From Meloidogyne chitwoodi (taxonomy: Eukaryota; Nematoda; Chromadorea; Rhabditida; Meloidogynidae): a DNA stretch of 64,000 bases. Position numbers and translations under genes: made by a program. This document shows positions 51,201 through 60,845 of the stretch, piece after piece. The stretch is from NCBI GenBank assembly GCA_015183035.1, contig JACZZP010000002.1, forward strand, positions 992,001-1,056,000, read 5' to 3'. The notes below the pieces were generated by a model. That model did not search any database, was not told the DNA's origin, and saw only the letters and a program-made list of their open reading frames with translations. Each line of letters opens with the position of its first letter. Within the stretch, counting starts at the first letter, position 1.

Positions 51201-51296
51201 GATGGTAGTGATATTATTAGTGGTGGTTTTACTAAAACATCTTTTGGATTATTTAATTTAATTATTTTAATAATTATTAATTTATATATTTTCTAA
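48284..51296 (+). CDS. Glycoside hydrolase family 31, MYORG-like
   Basis: Many exons with tiny introns encode about 750 residues. The domain order matches the MYORG branch of GH31: a beta-rich N-terminal part ([31 protein letters not shown]), then the barrel ([43 protein letters not shown]). The nucleophile region is [15 protein letters not shown], the acid/base region [16 protein letters not shown], followed by [19 protein letters not shown] and [16 protein letters not shown]. The C-terminal sheet ends [19 protein letters not shown] and [11 protein letters not shown]. Family members hydrolyse alpha-linked sugars; the MYORG branch includes an alpha-galactosidase of the secretory pathway. The protein ends in a hydrophobic tail ([17 protein letters not shown]) after a Ser/Gly stretch, like a GPI-anchor signal. 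The ATG at 48284 gives no signal peptide, so an upstream exon may be missing. Confidence 0.88.
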
Positions 51297-51341
51297 AATA
51301 TATTTTAATTTTTAAATAATTCTAATAATTTTTAAAAATAA

Positions 51342-51383
51342 AAGAATTGCTTTAATTTAAAAATATTAAATAAAGCAATTCTT
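51342..51383. terminator. 13-bp stem hairpin just after the glycosidase gene
   Basis: AAGAATTGCTTTA and its reverse complement TAAAGCAATTCTT flank a 16-17-base A/T loop. It lies 45 bp downstream of the stop codon and could form an RNA hairpin in the 3' UTR, or be a tiny inverted-repeat remnant. Function unproven. Confidence 0.35.
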
Positions 51384-51589
51384 AGTAAATTAATTAAAAT
51401 ATATCTACTATCCTCTTTTTCTTTTAATTTTCTAAAAAATAAATAAATATATTTCTGTCCTTTATTATATTTAAAATATTAATTATATTCATAATTTTTT
51501 ATTAAAAAATTGAATAAGACATTTTTAATTTAATTTAAATAAATAAATTTAAAAGAATTTAAAAATATAGGTATTAACATTTCAGGTTA

Positions 51590-51870
51590 TTTTTAAAAAA
51601 ATAATAATTATTATTTATTTTAGGAAAAAGATCAAAAAATAATTTAATTTATTAATTTATTACCAACAGAATTACGTAAATTATTAAGTCCAAAATTACT
51701 AAAAGAATTAGAAAAATTAAATTTTGAAACAAAGAAAAAATATTTAATTTATTTGATGATATTAATTTAAATGATAAACAACGACAAATTAATTTTTGGA
51801 AAATTATTAATAAATTACCTAATGAAGAAAAAGATAAAATTAATAAAACAATTAAAATTAATTTTTAAAT
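51590..51870 (+). pseudogene. Truncated duplicate of the LP-repeat pseudogene
   Basis: This stretch is a close copy of 55205-55484, from TTTCAGGTTATTTT through the intron and final exon to the stop. Translated in pieces it gives LLPTELRKLLSPKLLKELEK, LNFETKKKYL and NDKQRQINFWKIINKLPNEE. It contains frame breaks, at least one of which (between KKKYLIY and the DDINLND segment) is shared with the other copy, plus its own in-frame TAA. The upstream exons present in the other copy are missing here. Confidence 0.65.
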
Positions 51871-52051
51871 TTAATTTAACAAACAATTTTGTAAAATTTA
51901 TTTTTTGTTTAAGGGATTATTTTTTTATTTTTATCTAAATATTTTTTGAGAAAATTTTAATTATTTTATTAAAAGAGAGTATATTTCCCACCTTCTTTTA
52001 AATTATTTTTTAAAATATAAATTTATTAAATTTTATAATTTAATTTAAAAA

Positions 52052-52570
52052 ATGAATGTTGGTGGTATTTGGCATCAAAAATTTTTTTTATTTTTTTAAT
52101 ATTACCAAAATTTATTACTAAAAATATTGGAAATAATTTAGAAATTATTCCTTTAAATTTTAAAAATATAACTTTTGAAAATGAAAAAATGATAAAAAAT
52201 TGAGAATCAATTAACTGAATAAAAAACAAAGAAAATAATTTAAAAATTAATGAAAATTAAAATAAAATGATGAGAAAGGTAAAAATGAAGAGAATAAAAA
52301 TAAAATAATATTCAGATATAAATCAAGCAATTTTTAATTAAAATAAATAAAAAGGAAGAGAATAAAAAAGGTTAAATTTTAAATAAATAAAAAAATATTT
52401 TAGAATTAAATGAAAAAAGAAATAAAACAATTATTATATAATTTTTAATAAAAAATATTTATAAGAAGAAAATATCAATTTAAATAAAATTTCAATTAAT
52501 GAAAGAAAGCTTAAAATAATAAAAATTAAAATATTTTTAAAGAAATATGAAGAAAATAATAAAAATATTG
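52052..52570 (+). pseudogene. Decayed duplicate of the coiled-coil secreted-protein gene
   Basis: ATGAATGTTGGTGGTATTTG at 52052 is identical to the start of the gene at 56830, and the next roughly 130 bases remain alignable (ITTACTAAA-GATATTGGAAAT region). A deletion of part of the leader and small indels put the frame out after MNVGGIWHQK, and stops follow. Further A-rich sequence to about 52570 looks like worn coiled-coil coding sequence. The upstream flank (TATATTTCCCACC) also resembles the promoter of the 56830 gene. Confidence 0.65.
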
Positions 52571-52594
52571 ACAGAAAATCGAATAATGTTAAAT

Positions 52595-52650
52595 TAAGTC
52601 GGCTTTTTCCCCGCTCCTCGTTAAAGTCTTTCCCGGGACAAACTCTAAAA
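52595..52650 (+). promoter_or_regulatory. GC-rich patch upstream of the Cys/His secreted gene
   Basis: GTCGGCTTTTTCCCCGCTCC and TCTTTCCCGGGACAAACTC stand out from the AT-rich flank about 70-120 bp before the ATG at 52719. A promoter role is only suggested by position. It may simply belong to the same GC-richer inserted block as the gene. Confidence 0.3.
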
Positions 52651-52718
52651 ATAAATAATCAAAATAAATTGAAACTTAAAATAGAAAAAAATAATTTTAT
52701 TATATAAAAGCTAAAAAT

Positions 52719-53598
52719 ATGATTATTTTTAATCTCAAAATTCATTCAACTCACTTCATATTACTTCTATTCACTTATTTGTGTTTGCCTGTTCTCGCCA
52801 AATATAGTTTGTTTTGTTTTTATCAATTTTTTAATAATTTTATTTTTTTAGTGGAAGACTACAATCGCGGTTCCCCTATGTCAGAGAGCCTATATGAAGA
52901 GACGAGAGGCAACCTGGTGAACCCAGTGAATGACTGGTTACCACTAATACCCAAAATTAGCGCTTCAGTCTCAGGGGAAGTCTTGCAGTTTACTGTTGAT
53001 GAAACCTTTCTTTGTCGATTCCCCTTGTGTGCCGCAAAAACTCGAATAATACTAAACAAAAGCAATGGTCAATTTACTTCTGCAACAGTTTATGATTCCA
53101 TCGCAGCTCATCTTAGAAGTAATCACGTTGGGCGAACTAAGCAACAAGTAAATGATTTTCTAAATGGGAGACCTACTGAATTACCAGCGCAACTCGATGA
53201 GGAAGTAGGAATATTTTTTTATAAAAAAAAAATTATTTAATAATATTTAGAAAATTAAAGAACTACCTTGGTTGGACTGTTTTTATTTTAACGATCCTAT
53301 TATATACAATCAACAAAAACAAATAATACTTGAGAACTTTTCGCCATGGACAAAAGTTCAAGAGTATCAAAAGGAATTGGGCGGAAACCCAAACGAAACT
53401 ATAACAACAATGACTGTCACTCTCTATGAATGTAGATATGGCCAGTGCAAAGCGAAGTTGTGTACAGAGGACTGGAACTGCAGTAAAAATGGTTTTATGA
53501 GCTCTCAACTTCGTCTGAGCGTGGAAAGCCATGCATCTCATGTTGGGCGTAGCAAATCAGGATTACTGGCACATATTAAAGGAGTTTGCCTCATGTAA
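52719..53598 (+). CDS. Secreted protein with two Cys/His (C2H2-like) repeats in a GC-richer island
   Basis: Exon 1 (ATG 52719) is a signal peptide, IHSTHFILLLFTYLCLPVLA. An intron (GT after AAATATA, AG at about 52850) leads to exon 2, and a second intron near 53200-53250 to exon 3, with phases matching. Exons 2 and 3 each carry one copy of a similar module. The first has FLCRFPLC, then SIAAHLRSNHVGRTKQQ. The second has YECRYGQCKAKLC, then SVESHASHVGRSKSG. Both modules have a CRxxxC pair and a His-rich HVGRxK box, like a C2H2 or BED zinc finger, although the protein appears secreted. The stop is at 53596-53598; splicing a perfect GTAAGT donor there would also give a stop one codon later. Codons are much richer in G and C than in neighbouring genes. 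Family not recognised. Confidence 0.72.
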
Positions 53599-54736
53599 GT
53601 TTTAAAGTAAATAATTAATGATTAAATCATTTTTAAAGGTAATGGATATTAAGATGATCGTGCTTACTATTGTCAATAAAAACAACTATATAAACAAAAT
53701 GAATAAGAATTCAAAAAGAACTAAATATTTATTTCAATTACTAATTTCCCTATTTCTATTTATAAATAACATTGTATAACATAATAAAATTTCATTATTA
53801 ATTGTCTATGTATAATACTTGCTTAATATATCTTTTTTCTTTGTAAAATTGATTTATTTTTGTAAATAAAATTATATTTTTCTTCTTCGCTTCCTACCAT
53901 TTATTTAATTTTAGAAAATTAGGAAAAAAACTTTTGAAAAATTTAATTGTATCGCGTTTTCCAGCGAATATCAACAAAATATTTAAAAATAATTAATTAA
54001 TCCCTCCATTTATAAAAACAAAAGTCTTTTTCATAAGAAAATAAAAAAATGTTTATCTATTTAAGAAAATTGTGTTCTAAAGAGGATAAATTAAAATAAT
54101 AATTATTTTTGCAAAATAAAAATATTATTTATTTTTAAATAATTATTAAAATTTGCAAATTATTATAAAAAAAAAATCTTTTTTTCTAATATACCTATTT
54201 AACTTTTTGGATTAAATTCTCCATAAATTTATATTATAAAATTATTATAATATTTTAGTTTTTTATTAAAGATTAAAGACTTGAAATAAAAAAATCTTTT
54301 GAAAATTTTTTAATATTGAGAGGCATCTAACAATATATTTATTCATTTTAAATGTATACATAAATCTTTTTATTTTCTTTTAATTTATATTTTAAAGAAA
54401 AAGAAAATAATTTTATTTTTTATAAAGATTATTTTTTAGCTTAAAAAAATTAATTATTTAATTTTAAAAATTTTAAAATTTTCTACATAAATAAAATTTT
54501 ATAAAATAATCTTTTGATAAGAAAAATAATTTAAAAAAAATTATTAAAATTCAATTCTTTTTATTTTTTTTTCTATTTTTTTATTTGATTATCATCTCTG
54601 ATTTAAACTGATTTTCTTAAGAAAATAAAGAAGATTTTGATGAATAACTTTGGTTATTCTCATTTATCTTATTTTCCGTTGGAAAAGTCGAGTTTTTAAT
54701 TCTTTTTTTTTTTTTAAAATAATATTTTTCCTAAAG
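53599..54736. other. AT-rich intergenic DNA
   Basis: About 1.1 kb of A/T-rich sequence. No gene or clear repeat was found apart from homopolymer-rich stretches. Confidence 0.5.
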
Positions 54737-55484
54737 ATGCTGAACATGCTATGTTTATTCTTTTTAAATAATTTTTAAAGGTATTCAATCTTCTGCACGA
54801 CCTTTCGTCAATGGAATTTACGTCAATGAACCATTTGTATTATTTTTTAATATTTTATTATTTTTTAATTATTTTATTAGGTTTTTATTATTTTTTAATA
54901 TTTTATTATTTTTTAATTATTTTTCACAGCCTCCCCTAGGATTTGAAAAAGTTTTACCATTAAATATTTATCAAAAACTTTTACAAATTCATCGTAATTC
55001 TCAATTATCTGTAAAACAAAAAAGTTTTCAAATTGATAAAATAATGAGATCTTTACCTCAAAATATTATTGATAATTTACCTTTACCTCCAGGTAATTAA
55101 TTAAATTAATTTTTAATTTTAATTTAATTATTTTTATGTTTTAACCAACTTCCTCCAAATTATATAAAAGAAATTAGAAAAATTTTTGGAAATAAATCTT
55201 TAACATTTCAGGTTATTTTAAAAAAATAATAATAATTATTTATTTTAGGAAAAAGATCAAAAAATAATTAAATTTATTACCAACAGAATTACGTAAATTA
55301 ATACGTCCAAAATTACTAAAAGAATTTGAAAAATTAAATTTTGAAACAAAGAAAAAATATTTAATTTATTTGATGATATTAATTTAAATGATAAACAACG
55401 ACAAATTAATTTTTGGAAAATTATTAATAAATTACCTAATGAAGAAAAAGATAAAATTAATAAAACAATTAAAATTAATTTTTA
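54737..55484 (+). pseudogene. LP-repeat secreted-type protein gene, decayed
   Basis: A possible leader (MLNMLCLFFL) is followed by exons reading ARPFVNGIYVNEPF and GFEKVLPLNIYQKLLQIHRN, IDKIMRSLPQNIIDNLPLPP. The third repeat unit reads GFNQLPPNYIKEIRKIFGN, then NKSLTFQ, a short intron and LLPTELRKLIRPKLLKEFEK. The repeat is roughly 45 residues and follows the pattern G-F-x-x-L-P, I-x-x-I, L-x-x-x-x-K, I, L-P. Lesions: the acceptor before GFNQLPP is AT (55136-55137) where AG is expected; the frame slips in the A-run after EKDQKI near 55260; and it slips again after KKKYLIY near 55370. I do not recognise the family, and the start is uncertain. Confidence 0.55.
54837..54929 (+). repeat. Back-to-back duplicated intron
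   Basis: Two consecutive units, 54837-54880 and 54881-54929, share almost the same A/T sequence. Each begins with GT and ends with AG (the second with CACAG). The intron is therefore two head-to-tail copies with an AG/GT junction at 54880/54881. Confidence 0.7.
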
Positions 55485-55976
55485 AATTAAAAATATTTAA
55501 TTATTATTTTCTTTATTTTATTGTTTATTTATTTATTTAATATAAAAATTAAAAATATTTTAAACAAATTTTGAGTTATAATTTAATTTATTTTTTAAAA
55601 TTACTTTTTTTTGGTCAATCAATTATTTTTTAATAAATATAAAATATTATCTAATATTAAACTTTTTAAATAAATAAATTATTATTTATTTACCAAAATA
55701 TAATTAAATAAATTATAATTTAAAGTGTTTAATTAACAAAAGAAATTAATTAATTTATTTATTTATTTAAATCATTTATTTTTGTAAATATAAGTATATA
55801 TTTTGAGAATTTAATTTTTTTATTTGGCGAATAAATAAAATTTTAGATAAATTAAATTTAATTATTTTTTAAATTATTATAAAGATAAATTCTTTTAAAT
55901 TTTGATTCTTTTTTTTTTAGATTATTTTATTATTATCTTATAATATTAAAAATTAAAATTTTTATAAAATTATTAA

Positions 55977-56473
55977 ATGACATTTTTAAAATCATTTTCT
56001 CTAATTTCTTTGCTTTTGGTATTATTTATTATTACAGATTTCTTTTTTCAATCTTTGGCAAGACCAGAATATCGTAAATTTGATGAAATTAATTTAAAGT
56101 AAATTTATTAAATATTTTTATTTTTTTAATTTATTTTATTTAGTAAAAATAGATTAAAACGTTTTGGAGGTTGGGGTGGTGGTACTTATCGTTATGGACC
56201 TTGTGGTTATGGTGGTTGTAATAATAGAGGATCTAATAATAATAATATTGGTTTTGGATATGGAGGTGGTGGATATAGTAGTGGAGGAGGAGGGTAAATT
56301 AATAAATAAATAAATTAATTAATTAATAATATTTTATTTAAATAATTAAATTATTTAAAATAATTATTTTTTAATATTATTTTTCCAGATCTCGTAGTCG
56401 CGGACCTTGTGGTTCAGGTGAACATCACAGTGCAGAAGTAAATGGCTGTGGTAATAAATATGGAAGAAAATAA
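55977..56473 (+). CDS. Small secreted Gly/Cys-rich protein
   Basis: Three exons with matching phases encode about 118 residues. The first is a signal peptide (MTFLKSFSLISLLLVLFIIT, then DFFFQSLARPEYRKFDE). A dibasic site, NRLKR, precedes FGGWGGGTYRYGPCGYGGC, a long Gly/Asn/Ser stretch (GFGYGGGGYSSGGGG) and a final exon SRSRGPCGSGEHHSAE, NGCGNKYGRK. The layout (leader, short pro-region, KR site, Gly/Tyr/Trp-rich part) recalls nematode YGGW-type antimicrobial or neuropeptide-like precursors and also Gly-rich gland or cuticle proteins. Four cysteines fall as GPC, GGC, GPC and GC, which would allow two disulfides. The family is not certain. It sits between the LP-repeat pseudogene and the coiled-coil gene and is absent from the duplicated block at 51.6-52.3 kb. 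Confidence 0.7.
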
Positions 56474-56829
56474 AAAATTAAATAAAATTAAATTTTAAAA
56501 GAAAGACAAAGTTTATATTTAATTTTAATATATTTATATAATAATAAAATAATAATAATATTTTATCATAAAGAAAAACTTTAATTAATTAATTAATTAA
56601 TATTTAATTTAAATTAAATCCACATCTTTTTTCTTTTTCTCTCTCTTCTTTTAAACATTCTCTTAATTTACTTACACTTTAACTCGAGGAAAAAATAAAT
56701 AAATGCCACGCTCAAAAAAATTTAAAAGGTCAATTAATATTAAAAAAGATAAAATATATTCCCATCCACTCTTTTTAATTTATTTCTTAAAAACATATTC
56801 CTTCCCCTTTAATTTAAATTAATTTAAAA

Positions 56830-58263
56830 ATGAATGTTGGTGGTATTTGGCCACAAAAACAATTTTTTATTTTTCTTTTAATATTTTTAATATTACCAAA
56901 ATTTATTACTAAAGATATTGGAAATAATAAAAATGTAAAAAATGATATAATTGAAAATGAAGAATTAAATGAAAATAAAATAATAGAAAATATTAAGAAT
57001 GAAGGTAATAATAAAATTAATACATTTTTTTAATTAATTATTTTTTAGTAGATTTAAAAGAAGAAAAAAATAAAGAAATGTCAAAAGAAAATGTTGATAA
57101 ATTAATTAATAATAAAAATGATAATATTAATTTAAATGAAAATGATAAAATTAAAAAACAAAATTTAACAAATAAAAATGAATTAATTGATGAATTAGAA
57201 ATTAAAAAAGAATATTTAAAAAAATTAAAATATTTATTAATTCAAGAAGATTTACAAGAAGAAGAAGAAGTAAAAAAAGAAGAAAAAGAAAATAATAATA
57301 AATTAATTGATAAAAATAATATTGAAAACAAAAAAGAAGAAGAAAATAATTCTGATAAAATAAAAAATATTGAAGAATTAGAAAATGAAAAAAAGAAAAT
57401 AGAAGAAGAAATTGAAAAAATAAAAAAAGAAGAAGAAAATAAAAAAGAAATTATTATAAATAAACAAGAAAATGGAAGTTTGTGGAAAAAAGTTTGGGAA
57501 TTATTAAGTAATAATTATAAATTAAAAAATAAAAAATTAGAAGAAGAAGAAAAATTAAAAATTAAAAATGAAAATGTTAAAGAAAATGAAAATAATAAAG
57601 AAAAAGAAGAAATTAAATTAAAAGAAGAAGAATTAAAACAAAATAATGAAAATATTATTAAGGAGAAAGAAGAAAAAAAAGAAGAAGAAAAAGATGAAGG
57701 AAAAAAAGAATTATTAAATAATAATAAAATAATTAAAAATGATCAAAATAAAATAGAAAAAGTAAAACAAAAAGAAGATAATAATAAAAAAGAAAATTTA
57801 AATGATAAAAATGAAAAAGATAAAAATAAAAAATTAATTAAAGAAAATAATTTAAATAATTTAAATAAAATAGAACAAAAAAATAATAATGAAAAACAAT
57901 TACTAAAAGAAAGTTTAAAAAAAGAAGAAGAAAAAATAAAAGGAAATGATAATAATGATAAAATTAAAAAAAATGAAGAAAATCAACAAAAAATAAAAGA
58001 AAAAGAAGAAGAAAAAAAGGGGGGAAACAAAATTAAAAAAAGTTTAAAAAAATAAACATTTTATTTAATAATAAATTTTTTAATTTTCAGAATTAAAAAT
58101 AAAAAATATTAAAAAAATTAAAAAAACTACTAAAAAGAAGAAAGAAAAAAATATTAAAACAAAAAATGAAAAAAATGTTAGTAATAATAGTAGTAGTGAT
58201 GATGATTCTTCTTCTTCTGAAGAAGAAGCTTATGGACAAGCTACTGCTGATTATAAAATATAA
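56830..58263 (+). CDS. Secreted Lys/Glu/Asn-rich coiled-coil protein
   Basis: The ATG at 56830 (MNVGGIWPQKQFFIFLLIFL, then ILPKFITKD) gives a hydrophobic leader. An intron (57004 to about 57048) leads in phase to a single 1-kb exon. A second intron (about 58041-58090) joins the last exon (KKIKKTTKKKKEK, SSSDDDSSSSEEEAYGQATA), ending at 58263. The roughly 450-residue product is mostly Lys, Glu, Asn, Ile and Leu with heptad-like spacing and should form long charged coiled coils. It has one aromatic-containing island, GSLWKKVWELLSNNYKLKNK. Composition is driven partly by the AT-rich genome, but stops (TAA) are avoided over 1 kb of A-rich DNA, so the frame is selected. No family recognised. A broken copy lies at 52052. 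Confidence 0.72.
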
Positions 58264-58782
58264 AGAAATTTTTAAAGAAAAAAAGTTTATTATTATTTTT
58301 TAAAATATTTACTTTCCTTTTTTGGAAAAAAATAATCATTTAAAAAATTAAAATATCCAAAGAAATTAAATAATTTTAATTATTAAAATTATTTAATTAT
58401 TCTCTATAAGAAATTTTATTTTTTAAATAAAAATCAAAGGATATTTTTATTTTATAAATGATCATTTTTAATTTTTATTTATTTATTTAAATATCACATT
58501 ATTATGTACATATATTTATATTTAATTTTTAAATTTATTTATATAGACTTTTTATTAAAATTTAAATATTTTAAATTTTTTATAAAAATTTTTTACTGAT
58601 TATAAAATTTATTTATTTATTTAAAATATAACAATTTTTTGAGTAAATAATTCTAAACAACTAAATAATTTTAATCATTTTGAAAAAAAATAATTTTTAT
58701 TTATTTTTGAACAGATGTTAAATTGATTTTTTTTAGTTTAAATCTTACTTTTAAATAAAGATTTTAAATTATTTTTTAAAAA
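58264..58782. other. AT-rich intergenic DNA
   Basis: About 520 bp between two genes on the same strand. Nothing distinct seen. Confidence 0.5.
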
Positions 58783-59104
58783 ATGAAACCAAAATTTTGT
58801 GCAATATGTAAAGAACAAATTGGAGCTTTAGAAAATAAAGTTTTAATAGAAAAACATATTGGTAATTTAATTAATTTTTAATTTTAATTAATTTTTAATT
58901 TTAATTAATCTTTTTAAAGTTCATAAAAAATGTTTTAATTGTGCAATTTGTGATACTTCTTTAATGACTGGAAATTGTTCAATTGATGATACAATATTTC
59001 AATATTTTGGACCTTTATGGTTTTGTCCTGCACATAAAATGCTTGGTTCTGGTGAAAAATTAGAACGTTTAAAGGAAAAATATGGAGATCCTGGACAAAA
59101 ATAA
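58783..59104 (+). CDS. Small single-LIM-domain protein
   Basis: Two exons encode about 88 residues that are nearly all one LIM-type double zinc finger: CAICKEQI (first Cys pair), IVHKKCFNCAICDTSLM (His-x2-Cys, then Cys-x2-Cys) and WFCPAHKMLG (closing Cys-x2-His). The tail is KLERLKEKYGDPGQK. LIM domains bind proteins rather than DNA, often at actin structures or in the nucleus. There is no signal peptide. The second finger has about 24 residues between its Cys pairs, slightly longer than usual. One short intron lies between the halves of the first finger. Confidence 0.8.
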
Positions 59105-59584
59105 AATAAAAAATAAATAAAATAAAATTTAATTAAATATAGCCTAATTTTATAAAATTATTCTCTTCCTTCTTTAACTAAATCTTTGATTAAATTAAAA
59201 AGAAACAGATTATTTTTCTAATAATTATTATTTTGTTTTATTAATAAAAGTATAAAAAAATAAATGATGATTAAAGATTTGGGAAATTTTTGAAATTTAA
59301 ATTTATTAAATAATTGAAATAAATATTATATATTTATTATTTAAATAAAAAATATTAATAATTTAAATAATTATTTTTATAAAATATCAGAGGAGGAATA
59401 ATATTCTTTTTTCATTTCATGGAAAAGAAGAAAAGGAAAATTTGTCACTTGGTCATCTCTTTACTTAAAAAAAGTCAATATTAAAATTATTTTAATATTT
59501 TTTTAAATTAATTATCAATTAAAATATATCATTATTTCATTAAATATTATAGCTTCTCTTTTTTATCTTTAATAATTTAATTTA
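59105..59584. other. Intergenic DNA between converging genes
   Basis: AT-rich sequence that should contain the 3' UTRs of the LIM gene and the acidic secreted gene. Nothing else seen. Confidence 0.5.
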
Positions 59585-60250
59585 TTAATTTTCAATTGTT
59601 TCTTGTCCATCTTCTGATTTTTTGTCTTTTTTCTTATTAATTGAAAAGAAATCTTTTCCTTTTGTTAAAATTTCTGCAGCATTTTGTTTAAACCAATTAG
59701 CTACTCGTGTAAATAAACGATCTTCTTCTTAAAATAATATTCATATAAATTTAAAATATAATTAAAATTAATAAAACCATTTTCTTCTCTTTCTCCTTCA
59801 ATTTCATCAGATTGATTATTTAACTTTTTTTCTTCATTTATTGAATATTTTAATTTATTTCCATTAAATGAATTATTATCTTTATTGTTAGGTCCACCAA
59901 ATCCAAAATGTTTATATTTTAAATCAAAATAACTTCCAGGTGATTTTTGTTGATTATTATCTTTTGCCTCGTCATTAGAAGACTCTAATTTGTTATTTTG
60001 TTGAATAGAATCTGGATTATCAATCGCTGAAATGATATCATCATTGTTGCTTTCAGCTTTAATTTTTAAAAATTAAAATATTTTAATTCTTTTACATTGT
60101 ATTATTCTATTAAATATTCAATATCTTACTTTCTCCCATAAGTCCAGTCTTGATATTTTGGAAAAACTCTGAGAAAAGCGCATTACTCGGAAAAGGTTTA
60201 TTGAATAAAATAACCAATAGAAAAAAGATAGAAAACAATTTTAAATTCAT
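59585..60250 (-). CDS. Secreted hydrophilic protein of unknown family
   Basis: The ATG at 60250 opens a signal peptide (MNLKLFSIFFLLVILFNKPF, then PSNA). The exon continues LFSEFFQNIKTGLMGES to a donor near 60130. Exon 2 (about 60057 to 59776) is Asn/Gln/Asp/Ser-rich with one conserved-looking island, YFDLKYKHFGFGGPNNKD. Exon 3 (about 59728 to 59585) carries RLFTRVANWFKQNAAEILTK and a basic/acidic end, KKDKKSEDGQETIEN. The product is about 180 residues, with no cysteines in the mature part. I do not recognise it. A mostly disordered secreted protein with two amphipathic islands (FFQNIKTG and TRVANWFKQ) is what the sequence shows. Confidence 0.7.
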
Positions 60251-60845
60251 ATTTCTAAAAAATTCTAGTCTTTAGATATTAATAAAATATAAAAAATAGT
60301 TCATAAAGCTACATATTAATTAAATATTATATAATTTAGTTAATTAAAAACAAATGTAAAAAATTGTGTAAATCTGAATATCTTAAATTATAAATGGTAA
60401 CTCATTTAATGTATTAATGATTCTCATTCATGAGTAGAAAAACCCTCACTTAAACATTGTTAAGAATTTTGAAATGTGTTGGCTAAAACAGGTGAAATAA
60501 TAAAATAGAATAATTTCAAAAGCAAATTTTTCTAAAATGGCTAATAATAAGCTAACTTTCATTGATTTTTATAAATACCCGATAAATTCAAAATGATAAA
60601 CATTTTATTGAAGGAACACAAAAATAATATTTTAAAAAATTAGGGTGCTAGTCCAGTTTATGAGTCCAATGAACTTTTATGAGTCCAATTTGTTGGCCTA
60701 TGGAAAATACTTTGATAATTCTAATACTTTTGACTTTGTGGTAAAACAAATCCATAATGTGCTTGAAGAAAGGATAAATGAGGGGTAAAGTTTATTAAAA
60801 AATTTATTAAATTAATTATTTTTAGACAAAAAGTCTCAATTCATT
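60251..60845. other. Intergenic DNA
   Basis: About 600 bp between two minus-strand genes. A 14-bp direct repeat (TTTATGAGTCCAAT) occurs at 60657-60670 and 60676-60689. No gene seen. Confidence 0.5.

Noticed and set aside
52859..53541. Minus-strand frames opposite the GC-richer secreted gene
   Set aside because: The plus strand gives a leader, matching splice phases and two similar modules; the minus frames do not.
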